NCBI GenBank assembly: GCA_051252075.1
Contig: JBPOFU010000002.1
Coordinates: forward strand, 1 to 64,000
Origin: Oceanococcus sp051252075
GTDB taxonomy: Bacteria; Pseudomonadota; Gammaproteobacteria; Nevskiales; Oceanococcaceae
Reading direction: 5' to 3'
Length of the DNA: 64,000 nucleotides
A model generated the notes under the pieces. The model searched no databases, was not told the DNA's origin, and saw only the letters and a program-made list of their open reading frames with translations. The position numbers were made by a program, and so were the translations under genes. Shown piece by piece: positions 8,751 to 17,668 of the stretch; position 1 is the stretch's first letter, and every line of letters begins with the position of its first letter.

Positions 8751-10186
8751 GCATCCACCCCCGGCAATCCATCACGGATCAAGCCTTGCGCAAAGTGGCC
8801 GATATTTCCGGCCCCTAAAGTGAGCAACAAATCACCATCGTTCAATACGCTGGCCAAACGATTGGATAGCTCAGAAAGCTCGGCCACAAAAATGGGTTCG
8901 ACGTCACCACGCAAGCGCACAGCACGCGCCAAACTACGCCCATCGGCCCCGGGCAGAGGTGCTTCGCCAGCGGCATACACTTCTGTGAGCAGCAATACAT
9001 CCGCTTCACCCAGAACTTCGGCGAAATCGTCCAGCAAATCACGGGTACGGCTGTAGCGATGCGGCTGAAATGCCACTACCAAACGGCGCTCAGGCCAAGC
9101 ATGACGCATGGCTTGCAAAGTGCAGGCAACTTCGCGTGGGTGATGACCATAATCATCGACGACATAGACGCTGCCTTGTTTTAGCGGCAAGTCACCCAAC
9201 TGCTCTGCACGTCGGCCGATACCGGCAAATTGGTCTAAAGACGATTGAATGGCTTCAGGGCTGACATCCAATTCACGTGCAATGGCAATCGCGGCCAGTG
9301 CATTGAGCACATTGTGCGGCCCTGGCAAATTCAGCCGTATGGAGAAATCCTGATCACTGGCGCCAACCACTTTAAAGCGTGTGCCGCCGGAGTCCGTTTT
9401 CAAATCCACCGCGCGTATGTCTGCAGCGCTATCGATGCCGTAACTCACCACTGGACGCCCCACTTGCGGAATGAGGCGCTGCAAATTGAGGTCGTCCGCA
9501 CACAACACGGCCAAGCCATAAAACGGCAAGAAGTGAAGAAACTCTACGAAGGCATCACACAAGCGTGAGAAGTCGCCGCCATAGGTTTCCATGTGGTCAT
9601 GGTCAATATTGGTGACCGCAGCGATCATCGGCGTCAGATGCAAAAATGAGGCATCGGATTCGTCCGCTTCTGCCACCAAATAAGGCCCCGCGCCTAGACG
9701 CGCATTGCTACCGGAGCTTTTTACTAAGCCACCAACCACGTAGGTCGGATCAAGTCCGCCTGCGGCCAATACGGCTGCCGTCAAGCTAGTCGTGGTGGTT
9801 TTACCATGGGTTCCAGCAATGGCAATACCGATACGAAAACGCATCAGCTCAGCCAGCATCTCGGCCCGGCGAATCACAGGGATTCTTGCAGCCTGTGCCG
9901 CCACAATCTCGGGATTGTCATTGGCAATGGCAGTAGAACGCACCACCACATCCGCACCAACGATAGCTTGCGCGCTATGGCCTTGAATGACCCGTGCGCC
10001 CAAAGCAACCAATCGACGCGTCACATCGGTATCGCCCAGATCCGTACCGGACACTTGATAGCCCAAGTTGATCAGCACTTCCGCGATGCCAGCCATGCCA
10101 GAACCACCAATGCCGACAAAGTGAATCGCACGCACTTTGCCCATACGGGTCACGAGCATTTGCTTGAGGCCGTCTGCATCGATCAT
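8747..10186 (-). CDS. murC: UDP-N-acetylmuramate--L-alanine ligase MurC
   Basis: The first Mur ligase, adding L-Ala to UDP-MurNAc. The N-terminal HFVGIGGSGMAGIAE Rossmann loop, the P-loop AGTHGKTTTTSL and the VTNIDHDHMETYGGD and HNVLNALAAIAIA motifs are classical. The start at 10186 gives 479 residues, overlaps the murG stop (ATGA) and has a GGGAGGTG ribosome site; a 17-codon upstream extension within murG is unlikely. Confidence 0.97.
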   Translation of the reverse strand: MIDADGLKQMLVTRMGKVRAIHFVGIGGSGMAGIAEVLINLGYQVSGTDLGDTDVTRRLVALGARVIQGHSAQAIVGADVVVRSTAIANDNPEIVAAQAARIPVIRRAEMLAELMRFRIGIAIAGTHGKTTTTSLTAAVLAAGGLDPTYVVGGLVKSSGSNARLGAGPYLVAEADESDASFLHLTPMIAAVTNIDHDHMETYGGDFSRLCDAFVEFLHFLPFYGLAVLCADDLNLQRLIPQVGRPVVSYGIDSAADIRAVDLKTDSGGTRFKVVGASDQDFSIRLNLPGPHNVLNALAAIAIARELDVSPEAIQSSLDQFAGIGRRAEQLGDLPLKQGSVYVVDDYGHHPREVACTLQAMRHAWPERRLVVAFQPHRYSRTRDLLDDFAEVLGEADVLLLTEVYAAGEAPLPGADGRSLARAVRLRGDVEPIFVAELSELSNRLASVLNDGDLLLTLGAGNIGHFAQGLIRDGLPGVDA

Positions 10187-11283
10187 GCAGCACCTCCCGT
10201 TGTCGGGTTTAGCGCCAAGCCGAGATGAGGCCGGCATTGGTCAGCTATCACTTGAGTGGCATTTGGTTGGCCACACTTACGCGCTGCAGCAGCCATATCT
10301 CGTAGGCGCTGCGGCTGATCAATAAGGCCCTGAACAGCATCCTTCAGTGATTGCGCGGTCAACTGCGCTTCTGGCAACAAGATGGCTGCATGGGCTTGCA
10401 CCAAATGCTCAGCATTGCGCGTTTGATGATCATCAATGGCATGCGGGAAGGGCACCAAAATACTCGCCACGCCGACACAGGCGACTTCAGCCAAGGTCAG
10501 CGCACCGGCGCGGCAAATCAGCAAATCGGCCCAAGCCAATGCTTGCGCCATATCATCGATGAATTCGACCAACTCCAGGCCAGCGGGCATTTCGGCACCG
10601 CTATTCAGCCAGGCCTGTTGGGCCGTAGCCAGCGTGCGACCGGCCTGATGACGCACTTCGATCTGCGTCATCAAACCAGTCAACGCCGCTGGCACGGTTC
10701 GGTTCAGTGACAGCGCACCTAAGCTGCCACCGAGTATGAGAATGCGTGGTTTTTCATGCCTTGCTATACCGCGCTGCTGCGGCTGCGCGATTTGGGTCAA
10801 GGCTGCACGCACTGGGTTGCCTACGGTCATTGCACGCGCGCCAAAAGCCTCTGGGTAGGCTTGCAGAACTTGCGTGGCCACTCGAGACAACAAGCGATTG
10901 GTCGTTCCAGCCGCTGCATTCTGCTCATGAATGATCAAAGGGATACGCAGCAACCAAGCCGCCAATCCACCTGGCCCTGCGGCATAGCCGCCCATACCCA
11001 AAACCAAGCGTGGTTGGTAGCGGCGCAAAATCCGGATGGATTGCCAAACCGCGCGCAGTATCTGCAGCGGTGCCGCCAATAGGGTCGTCAGGCCCTTGCC
11101 CCGCACCCCAGCGACATCTATCCATGCCATTTCTATGCCTGCGGCGGGCATAGCCTTGGCTTCAAAGCCATTGCGTGTGCCCATCCACAACACATCGACG
11201 CCCTGCTCACGCAGCATCTGCGCTACTGCTAAAGCCGGAAACACGTGCCCGCCGGTGCCACCGGCCATCACTAAGAGTTTCAT
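10183..11283 (-). CDS. murG: UDP-GlcNAc:lipid I N-acetylglucosaminyltransferase MurG
   Basis: The peripheral membrane GT-B enzyme converting lipid I to lipid II. The N-terminal GGTGGHVFPALA glycine loop, LGMGGYAAGPGGLAAWL, HEQNAAAGTTNR, and the donor-site region with ICRAGALTLAE and PFPHAIDDHQTRNA are all present. The product is 366 residues from an ATG that overlaps the ftsW stop as ATGA. Confidence 0.97.
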   Translation of the reverse strand: MKLLVMAGGTGGHVFPALAVAQMLREQGVDVLWMGTRNGFEAKAMPAAGIEMAWIDVAGVRGKGLTTLLAAPLQILRAVWQSIRILRRYQPRLVLGMGGYAAGPGGLAAWLLRIPLIIHEQNAAAGTTNRLLSRVATQVLQAYPEAFGARAMTVGNPVRAALTQIAQPQQRGIARHEKPRILILGGSLGALSLNRTVPAALTGLMTQIEVRHQAGRTLATAQQAWLNSGAEMPAGLELVEFIDDMAQALAWADLLICRAGALTLAEVACVGVASILVPFPHAIDDHQTRNAEHLVQAHAAILLPEAQLTAQSLKDAVQGLIDQPQRLRDMAAAARKCGQPNATQVIADQCRPHLGLALNPTTGGAA

Positions 11284-12431
11284 CGGCCCGACTCCGCGCG
11301 TCGTGCTTCCAGGGCGATGCGCAGCATCAGCCCCATCGCACTGCAACTCACAACCATAGAACTGCCGCCATAGCTCATGAACGGCAAAGTCAGGCCTTTA
11401 GTCGGTAGCGCGCCCATGTTGACGCCGATATTGAGCAAAGACTGCAACACCAGCCAGAAGCCAATGGCGTAGGCCAGATAGGCTCCGAAAAGCTGCCCCT
11501 GATCGTTGGCTGCACGGGCTATGCGAAAACTGGCGCGCATGATGGCCGCGAGCAAACCCAGCAACAACACAACACCGAAAAGCCCAAATTCTTCGGCAAA
11601 AATCGCAAAAATGAAATCAGTGTGGGTTTCAGGCAAATACAAGAGCTTTTGCACACTGTTGCCCAAGCCCACGCCAAACCACTCTCCGCGCCCAATGGCG
11701 ATCAAAGACTGGGTCAATTGAAAACCGCCGTCGAAGGCATGAGCCCAGGGATCGCGAAAAGTTAGCAGGCGCGCGACCCGATAAGGTGCCGCGACCATCA
11801 AGGCCCCAAAAGCCGCGATCGCGAATGCACCGATCACAATCAAATCACGCAGACGAGCACCGGCCACAAATAGCAGCACTAGGCTCACCGTCACCAACAC
11901 CGCAGACGAACCAAAGTCCGGCTCTAGCAGCAATAGCAAAACCGCAGCGCCCAAAGGCAGCAAGGGCTTGGCCAAACCGGTCCAACTGCTACGCAGCTCT
12001 TCACCACGGCGTACAGCGTAAGCCGCCAGATACATAAACAGGGCAATGCGCGCTGGCTCTGAAGCTTGCAACTGCACAAACCCAAGATTGAGCCAACGCC
12101 GCGCGCCGTTGACTTCATGACCTATGCCCGGAAACAACACAATGGCAAGCAGCAACAGAGCCATAGCCAGCAACAAAAAGCTGCTTCGCTCCCACACGGC
12201 CAGCGGAATACTGGCCAAAACCGCCGCGCCCACGGTGCCGATGCAGATGAAGCTCAATTGCTTATACAAAAAGTGAAAACTGTCTCCGGTGTAACGATCT
12301 GCAACCGCGACGGAAGATGACGCGACCATAACCAAACCCAGCGCCAACAGCAGCACCAACGGCAACAACAAGCCACGGTCCAAATCGATAGGATGAAAAC
12401 CCAAAGGCCCAGGACTGAGTACTAGTTTCAC
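11280..12431 (-). CDS. ftsW: SEDS peptidoglycan glycosyltransferase FtsW
   Basis: FtsW is the divisome lipid II polymerase, an integral membrane protein of about ten helices (383 residues here). The SEDS signatures PETHTDFIFAIFAEEFG and KGLTLPFMSYGGSSM are clear. The gene begins with GTG at 12431, overlapping the murD stop as GTGA and preceded by an AGGGGG ribosome site. It is expected to work with FtsI encoded in the same operon. Confidence 0.96.
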   Translation of the reverse strand: MKLVLSPGPLGFHPIDLDRGLLLPLVLLLALGLVMVASSSVAVADRYTGDSFHFLYKQLSFICIGTVGAAVLASIPLAVWERSSFLLLAMALLLLAIVLFPGIGHEVNGARRWLNLGFVQLQASEPARIALFMYLAAYAVRRGEELRSSWTGLAKPLLPLGAAVLLLLLEPDFGSSAVLVTVSLVLLFVAGARLRDLIVIGAFAIAAFGALMVAAPYRVARLLTFRDPWAHAFDGGFQLTQSLIAIGRGEWFGVGLGNSVQKLLYLPETHTDFIFAIFAEEFGLFGVVLLLGLLAAIMRASFRIARAANDQGQLFGAYLAYAIGFWLVLQSLLNIGVNMGALPTKGLTLPFMSYGGSSMVVSCSAMGLMLRIALEARRAESGR

Positions 12432-13747
12432 GCCAGCCCCCTAGCCAAAGCCGTGAAATGTTCACCGCGCTCTTGGTAACCGCTGAATTGATCAAAGCTG
12501 GCACAACCGGGCGACAACAAAACGCTGTCACCGGCACAGGCCAATTCATCGGCTTGCGCTACAGCGATTTCCAGCGCAGACACTTCACGCAGCTCAACAT
12601 CTTTGTTCAAAGCCGATAAATCAGCAGCAATCAGTGCCGCGTCTTCACCGAACAACAAAACCGCACGGCCCTTTTCATTCAATGGCTGGCACCAAGGCTT
12701 GAAATCGCCGCCCTTAGCTTGGCCACCGGCGAGCAATATCACTTTGGGCTCTAAACCTTCCAATGCAGCCAAGGTGGCGCCGACGTTGGTGCCTTTGGAG
12801 TCATTGATCCAACGTACATCACGATGCTCGGCAACCCACTCGCAACGATGCGGCAAGCCGGGGAATTCGATTGCAGCTGCCACCATCGCATCGCGCGGTA
12901 GACCTGCAGCCATGCCAAGCGCGAAGGCAGCCAAAACATTGGCGTAGTTGTGACGACCTACCAATTTCAACTGGTCGACATTCAGCCAGGCATCACCGGC
13001 AACTCGCAAACACCCGTTGTTCAGTTCGAAATCACCGCTCTGGCACACGGAAAATCCGTTCTGCGGCAAACCGTCAGGTGCCAAAGCTGCAGCAACCGAG
13101 TCATCCAAGCTCACAATGGCGTGTGCTGCGTGAGCAAATATGCGCGCCTTGGCCTCACCATATTGCTGCACGCTGGGATGCCGATCCATGTGGTCGACGC
13201 TCAAATTCAAGACACTGGCGGCAACGCATTGCAGCGATTCGGTCAGCTCTAGCTGGAAGCTGGATAACTCCAGCACTATCAGTTGATGCCCTTGATTGAG
13301 CAGATCCAGAGCCGGCGTCCCAATGTTGCCGCCCAAGCCAACGCGCAATCCAGCTTTCTGCGCCATCGCAGCCAATAGGCTGACGACCGTGCTTTTACCA
13401 TTGGAACCGGTCACCGCAATTACCGGCACCCGATTAGCCAGGGCAAAAACTTCAATATCACCCAACAAAGCAAGGTTACGACGGCGCGCTTCAACAAATA
13501 GCGGGAGATTTAAATCCAAGCCCGGCGAAACTGCGAGACAATCAATCGTGTCCAGACAATCCAGCGACAAACCCCCAAACTGCAATTGAATCTCTGGGTA
13601 TTCTTGGCGCAGCTGATCGGCATACGGTGGCTGCGTCCGGCTATCGCAAACACTCAAGCGCGCACCTTGTTGCGCCAGGTAACGCACCAGCGACCATCCG
13701 GTTAGCCCCAAGCCAACAATTAGCACATGTTGATTGGCCCAATTCAT
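12428..13747 (-). CDS. murD: UDP-N-acetylmuramoyl-L-alanine--D-glutamate ligase MurD
   Basis: The second Mur ligase, adding D-Glu. N-terminal VLIVGLGLTGWSL loop, P-loop VTGSNGKSTVVSLL, NLSVDHMDRH, WINDSKGTNVGATLAALEG and the C-terminal LLSPGCASFDQFSGYQERG segment identify it. The start at 13747 gives 439 residues and overlaps the mraY stop by one base (TGATG), which favours it over a 19-codon longer frame. Confidence 0.97.
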   Translation of the reverse strand: MNWANQHVLIVGLGLTGWSLVRYLAQQGARLSVCDSRTQPPYADQLRQEYPEIQLQFGGLSLDCLDTIDCLAVSPGLDLNLPLFVEARRRNLALLGDIEVFALANRVPVIAVTGSNGKSTVVSLLAAMAQKAGLRVGLGGNIGTPALDLLNQGHQLIVLELSSFQLELTESLQCVAASVLNLSVDHMDRHPSVQQYGEAKARIFAHAAHAIVSLDDSVAAALAPDGLPQNGFSVCQSGDFELNNGCLRVAGDAWLNVDQLKLVGRHNYANVLAAFALGMAAGLPRDAMVAAAIEFPGLPHRCEWVAEHRDVRWINDSKGTNVGATLAALEGLEPKVILLAGGQAKGGDFKPWCQPLNEKGRAVLLFGEDAALIAADLSALNKDVELREVSALEIAVAQADELACAGDSVLLSPGCASFDQFSGYQERGEHFTALARGLA

Positions 13748-14829
13748 CAACGCACCTTCAGGGTCGCAAGACCCACCAGCACAAGAATCAAGGTAATGAT
13801 CCAAAAGCGCACTATGATTTTGGGCTCAGGCCAGCCCTTCAACTCGTAATGATGATGCAAAGGCGCCATGCGAAAAATGCGTCGCCCTGTGAGCTTGAAA
13901 GAACCCACCTGCAAAATCACCGAAACGGTTTCTGCGACGAAAATGCCGCCCATAATGAAAAGGACTAGCTCTTGGCGCACGATCAAGGCGACCACACCCA
14001 AGGCCGCACCCAACGCCAAGGCCCCAACATCGCCCATGAACATCTGTGCGGGATAGGTGTTAAACCACAGAAAGCCAAGTCCCGCACCGCATATGGCGGT
14101 ACAGAAAATCACCACCTCGCCAACGCCGGCGATGTAGGCAATGCCAAGATAATCAGCAAACTTCACATGGCCGGTAACATAGGCAAAAACCGCTAACGCC
14201 GCTGCCACCATGACGCACGGCATGATGGCCAAGCCATCCAAACCGTCCGTAAGATTGACCGCGTTGCTGGTGCCGACAACGACGAGATAACCCCAAATCC
14301 AGAAAAAACCGCCCAAAGGAATAACCAGATCCTTGAACAGCGGGAAGTACAGATTGGTATTGGCAGGCGAATCAGCAAAGAACCACAGCAAGCCAGCGGT
14401 AGCAAAACCTGCCAAGGATTGCCAACCGTATTTTTGCCGCGCGGACAAACCATGGTGGTTTTGATATTTCAGCTTGAGGTAGTCATCGAAAAACCCGATG
14501 GCCGCAAAAGCCAAAGTACATGCTAGCGCCACCCACACAAAGCGATTACTCAAATCTGCCCATAGCAATGTGGCCACGCCCACGGCCGCAATAATCAAAG
14601 CACCGCCCATAGTCGGGGTACCGGCTTTGGATAGATGCCCTTGTGGCCCATCCTCACGAATCGGCTGACCAATTTGCTTACGCACCAAATATTGAATCAG
14701 CACAGGGCCCAAAAACAGGCTAAAGGCCAGTGCGGTCAACACGCCCATGATGGCGCGTAGAGTCAAATACTGAAACGCATTCAGCGGTGAAAAGACTGGC
14801 GTTAGCCATTCAGCCAAGTGATACAACAT
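13747..14829 (-). CDS. mraY: Phospho-N-acetylmuramoyl-pentapeptide transferase MraY
   Basis: The membrane enzyme that makes lipid I from undecaprenyl phosphate and UDP-MurNAc-pentapeptide. It is 360 residues with about ten membrane segments. Signature loops include the GHLSKAGTPTMGG segment, FFDDYLKL (the DD motif), NAVNLTDGLDGLA and the HHH loop APLHHHYELKGWPE. Both ends overlap neighbours by one base (TGATG). Confidence 0.98.
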   Translation of the reverse strand: MLYHLAEWLTPVFSPLNAFQYLTLRAIMGVLTALAFSLFLGPVLIQYLVRKQIGQPIREDGPQGHLSKAGTPTMGGALIIAAVGVATLLWADLSNRFVWVALACTLAFAAIGFFDDYLKLKYQNHHGLSARQKYGWQSLAGFATAGLLWFFADSPANTNLYFPLFKDLVIPLGGFFWIWGYLVVVGTSNAVNLTDGLDGLAIMPCVMVAAALAVFAYVTGHVKFADYLGIAYIAGVGEVVIFCTAICGAGLGFLWFNTYPAQMFMGDVGALALGAALGVVALIVRQELVLFIMGGIFVAETVSVILQVGSFKLTGRRIFRMAPLHHHYELKGWPEPKIIVRFWIITLILVLVGLATLKVR

Positions 14830-16181
14830 CAGTGCATCTCCTCAAGGTGGTGCACTACACGTTCCATCGCAGCACTGCGTGAACCTTTCACCAATACAGT
14901 GCCGTGCTTGGGCAATTCTTCACGCAAGCTGCGCGCCAAAGCTTCAGCGTCATCAAACCGCCGGGCACTTACGCCAAACGCGAGCGCTGCATGCGCACTG
15001 AGTTCGCCGCAGACCCACAATTCTTCTATGCCCTTTTCGGCTGCCAACTCGCCAATGCGTTGATGGGCTTGCGCTGCATCTGCACCCAATTCCGCCATAT
15101 CGCCGATCACCAAATAACGAGGCGCGGGATGCGCCGCTAGCACCTCGATGGCAACAGCCATGGACGCGGGATTGGCGTTGTAAGCATCGTTGATGAGTGC
15201 GACGCCGCTCGACAATGTCAGCGCTTGCAAGCGGCCACCCACAGGACGTACCTGCGCAAGGGCTTGGGCAATCGCAGGCAGATCAACACCCATCTGCAAA
15301 CTCGCGGCCGCGGCGGCCAAAGCGTTCATCACGTTATGCCGCCCCGGTAACTGCAGATTGATCGCCAAGCGCTGATCGCCATACAGAAGGTCAAATGACT
15401 GCTTAGTAGGGCCATTGCTTTCAGCAATAGCGCGAACACGCGCCCGCTCGCCACGACCAAACAACACGCTGCGAATCGCTGCATTCATCCCCAACCACTG
15501 CTGTGCATAGTCATCATCTGCATTGATGATGGCCACGCCATTGGCTGGCAGGCCGGCAAACAACTCACCTTTGGCGCGCGCTACACCATCGCGTGAACCA
15601 AAACCTTCCAAATGCGCATCGCCGGCGTTGTTGACCACACCGATGTCCGGCTGCGCGATAGCCACTAATTGGGCAATTTCCCCCATATGGTTTGCACCCA
15701 TTTCAATCACGGCGCGCTGATGCCGCGACCGCAGATTGAGCAAACACAGGGGCACACCAATGTGGTTATTGAGGTTACCCAGGGTGGCAAAAACATCGAA
15801 ACGCTGATTCAGAATTTCAGCCAGCATGGTTTTCACACTGGTCTTGCCATTGGAGCCGGTAATTCCAACCAGTAAGCCACCACTGAGCTGAGCCCAGAGA
15901 CGGCGCCAATGGGTGGCGAGTTGTTGCATTGCCGCCAACACATCGGGCACGAGCAATTGCGGCAAAGCACAGTCGATGCGCCGACTGACCAGAGCCCCAG
16001 CAGCACCCAAAACCGCAGCCTTTCGAACAAACTCATGGCCGTCGACGTGCTCACCAGGCAAGGCCACGAACAGCTGCCCGGCCAACAACTGGCGGGTATC
16101 GATGCAGGCACCGCTCAACTCGGCGTCGGCACCGATCAGTTCAGCGTCTATCCATTCCACAGCCTGACTTAAGCGCTGCAT
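14829..16181 (-). CDS. murF: UDP-MurNAc-tripeptide--D-alanyl-D-alanine ligase MurF
   Basis: The last cytoplasmic Mur ligase, adding the D-Ala-D-Ala dipeptide supplied by DdlB. P-loop GITGSNGKTSVKTML, VIEMGANHMGEIAQL, GRHNVMNALAAAAA and the YNANPASM motif with DMAELG downstream are present in 450 residues. A GGAGG ribosome site precedes the ATG, which lies 13 bp inside the end of murE. Confidence 0.97.
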   Translation of the reverse strand: MQRLSQAVEWIDAELIGADAELSGACIDTRQLLAGQLFVALPGEHVDGHEFVRKAAVLGAAGALVSRRIDCALPQLLVPDVLAAMQQLATHWRRLWAQLSGGLLVGITGSNGKTSVKTMLAEILNQRFDVFATLGNLNNHIGVPLCLLNLRSRHQRAVIEMGANHMGEIAQLVAIAQPDIGVVNNAGDAHLEGFGSRDGVARAKGELFAGLPANGVAIINADDDYAQQWLGMNAAIRSVLFGRGERARVRAIAESNGPTKQSFDLLYGDQRLAINLQLPGRHNVMNALAAAAASLQMGVDLPAIAQALAQVRPVGGRLQALTLSSGVALINDAYNANPASMAVAIEVLAAHPAPRYLVIGDMAELGADAAQAHQRIGELAAEKGIEELWVCGELSAHAALAFGVSARRFDDAEALARSLREELPKHGTVLVKGSRSAAMERVVHHLEEMH

Positions 16182-17668
16182 GCCAAGCCTCCATCGCCAT
16201 GCAAGCGGCTGGCAACGTACTCGCGGTCGGAAAACGGACGACGCTCTAAACCAATTTGCTGGTAGTCCTCATGCCCTTTACCAGCGACAAGAACTAAATC
16301 CAGTGGGCCGGCCTGCTGCATGGCCTGGTCAATTGCCATACCGCGATCATGAATGACGGTGTATTCATACGCAGCAGGAATGCCCACCACCATATCGGCA
16401 ACGATATCTTGCGGCGATTCTGTGCGTGGATTGTCATCGGTCAGAATCAAAACATCGGCCAGTTCAGCCGCTGCAGCTGCCATTTGCGGACGTTTACCGC
16501 GGTCGCGGTCGCCGCCGCAACCAAACACGCAATAGATATCACCGTCAGCCTGACAATGCTCTTTCAAAGCAGACAACACTTGAGTCAAAGCCGCTGGGGT
16601 GTGAGCGTAGTCCACCACAACCAAAGGCTTGCCTGGCGCACGAAACGCTTCGATACGACCCGGTACTGTGGTCACGCCACACAGCGCATCGACCACTTCA
16701 GCCAAATCCAAACCTGCAGCGCGCCAAGCTGCGGCAACAGCCAGCAGATTGTAAATATTAAAATGACCAATCAGCCCACAACGCAAAGGCCAGCGGCCTT
16801 GTGGACTTACCAAATCAAAAGACAAGCCTTGCGGACTCTTTTGTATGTTTTCAGCGAACAGCCAGTCCTTGCATTCAGGTCGCGCTGCAACTCCATAGGC
16901 AATGACCGCGCGTGAGGCCGCCAATTCATCCACCCAAAGGCGGCCAAAGTCATCATCCGCATTAATGATCAACGCGCCCAAATCTGGCGTTTCCAACAGA
17001 CGGCGCTTTGCACGTGCGTAATTGCGCAAATCACCGTGATAATCTAGGTGATCGCGACTGAGGTTGGTGAACACAGCCACATCCAGCTCAACGCCGTTGA
17101 TACGTCCCTGATCCAAAGCGTGCGACGACACTTCCATAGCCAAACTATCGGCACCGTCTTGTACTAACGCAGCTAGGCCGGCTTGCAGCGCGACCGGGTC
17201 TGGCGTGGTGTGAGTCGCAGTACGCAATTCATCCAGAAAGCCAACACCAACGGTACCGATCATGCCGCAGCGGCGACCTAATCGCTCTGCTGCCTGAGCA
17301 AACAAGTGCGCACAGGAGGTTTTTCCATCGGTGCCGGTAACGCCCATCACAAACAGATTGCGTGTGGGGTGAGCAAAAAAGCGCGCTGCGATCAAACCAA
17401 CACGACGAGACAAATTCGCCACCGCAAGAACGGGAAGTCCACAATCCGGCGCGGCGTAACCGTTACTTGGCTCCCACGCGATAGCGACAGCACCACGCTG
17501 CAAAGCTTGCTGCAGATGCAGCAGACCATGAGATTCCGTGCCTCGACAGGCCAAGAACAAGTAACCCTCGGCAACCTCACGGCTGTCCATGGCGATGCCG
17601 CGAACGACTGGATTCTCGCCACAAAGCGCAGCGTCGACTTCCAGCAGTTGGCTTAGACGAAAGCTCAT
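16169..17668 (-). CDS. murE: UDP-MurNAc-L-Ala-D-Glu--meso-diaminopimelate ligase MurE
   Basis: Adds the third stem-peptide residue. The P-loop is VTGTDGKTSCAHLF and the substrate motif is DDNPRTESPQ; D-N-P-R is the signature for meso-diaminopimelate specificity rather than L-lysine, as expected for a Gram-negative. The protein is 499 residues. The ATG overlaps the ftsI stop by 4 nt, and the 3' end overlaps murF. Confidence 0.97.
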   Translation of the reverse strand: MSFRLSQLLEVDAALCGENPVVRGIAMDSREVAEGYLFLACRGTESHGLLHLQQALQRGAVAIAWEPSNGYAAPDCGLPVLAVANLSRRVGLIAARFFAHPTRNLFVMGVTGTDGKTSCAHLFAQAAERLGRRCGMIGTVGVGFLDELRTATHTTPDPVALQAGLAALVQDGADSLAMEVSSHALDQGRINGVELDVAVFTNLSRDHLDYHGDLRNYARAKRRLLETPDLGALIINADDDFGRLWVDELAASRAVIAYGVAARPECKDWLFAENIQKSPQGLSFDLVSPQGRWPLRCGLIGHFNIYNLLAVAAAWRAAGLDLAEVVDALCGVTTVPGRIEAFRAPGKPLVVVDYAHTPAALTQVLSALKEHCQADGDIYCVFGCGGDRDRGKRPQMAAAAAELADVLILTDDNPRTESPQDIVADMVVGIPAAYEYTVIHDRGMAIDQAMQQAGPLDLVLVAGKGHEDYQQIGLERRPFSDREYVASRLHGDGGLACSA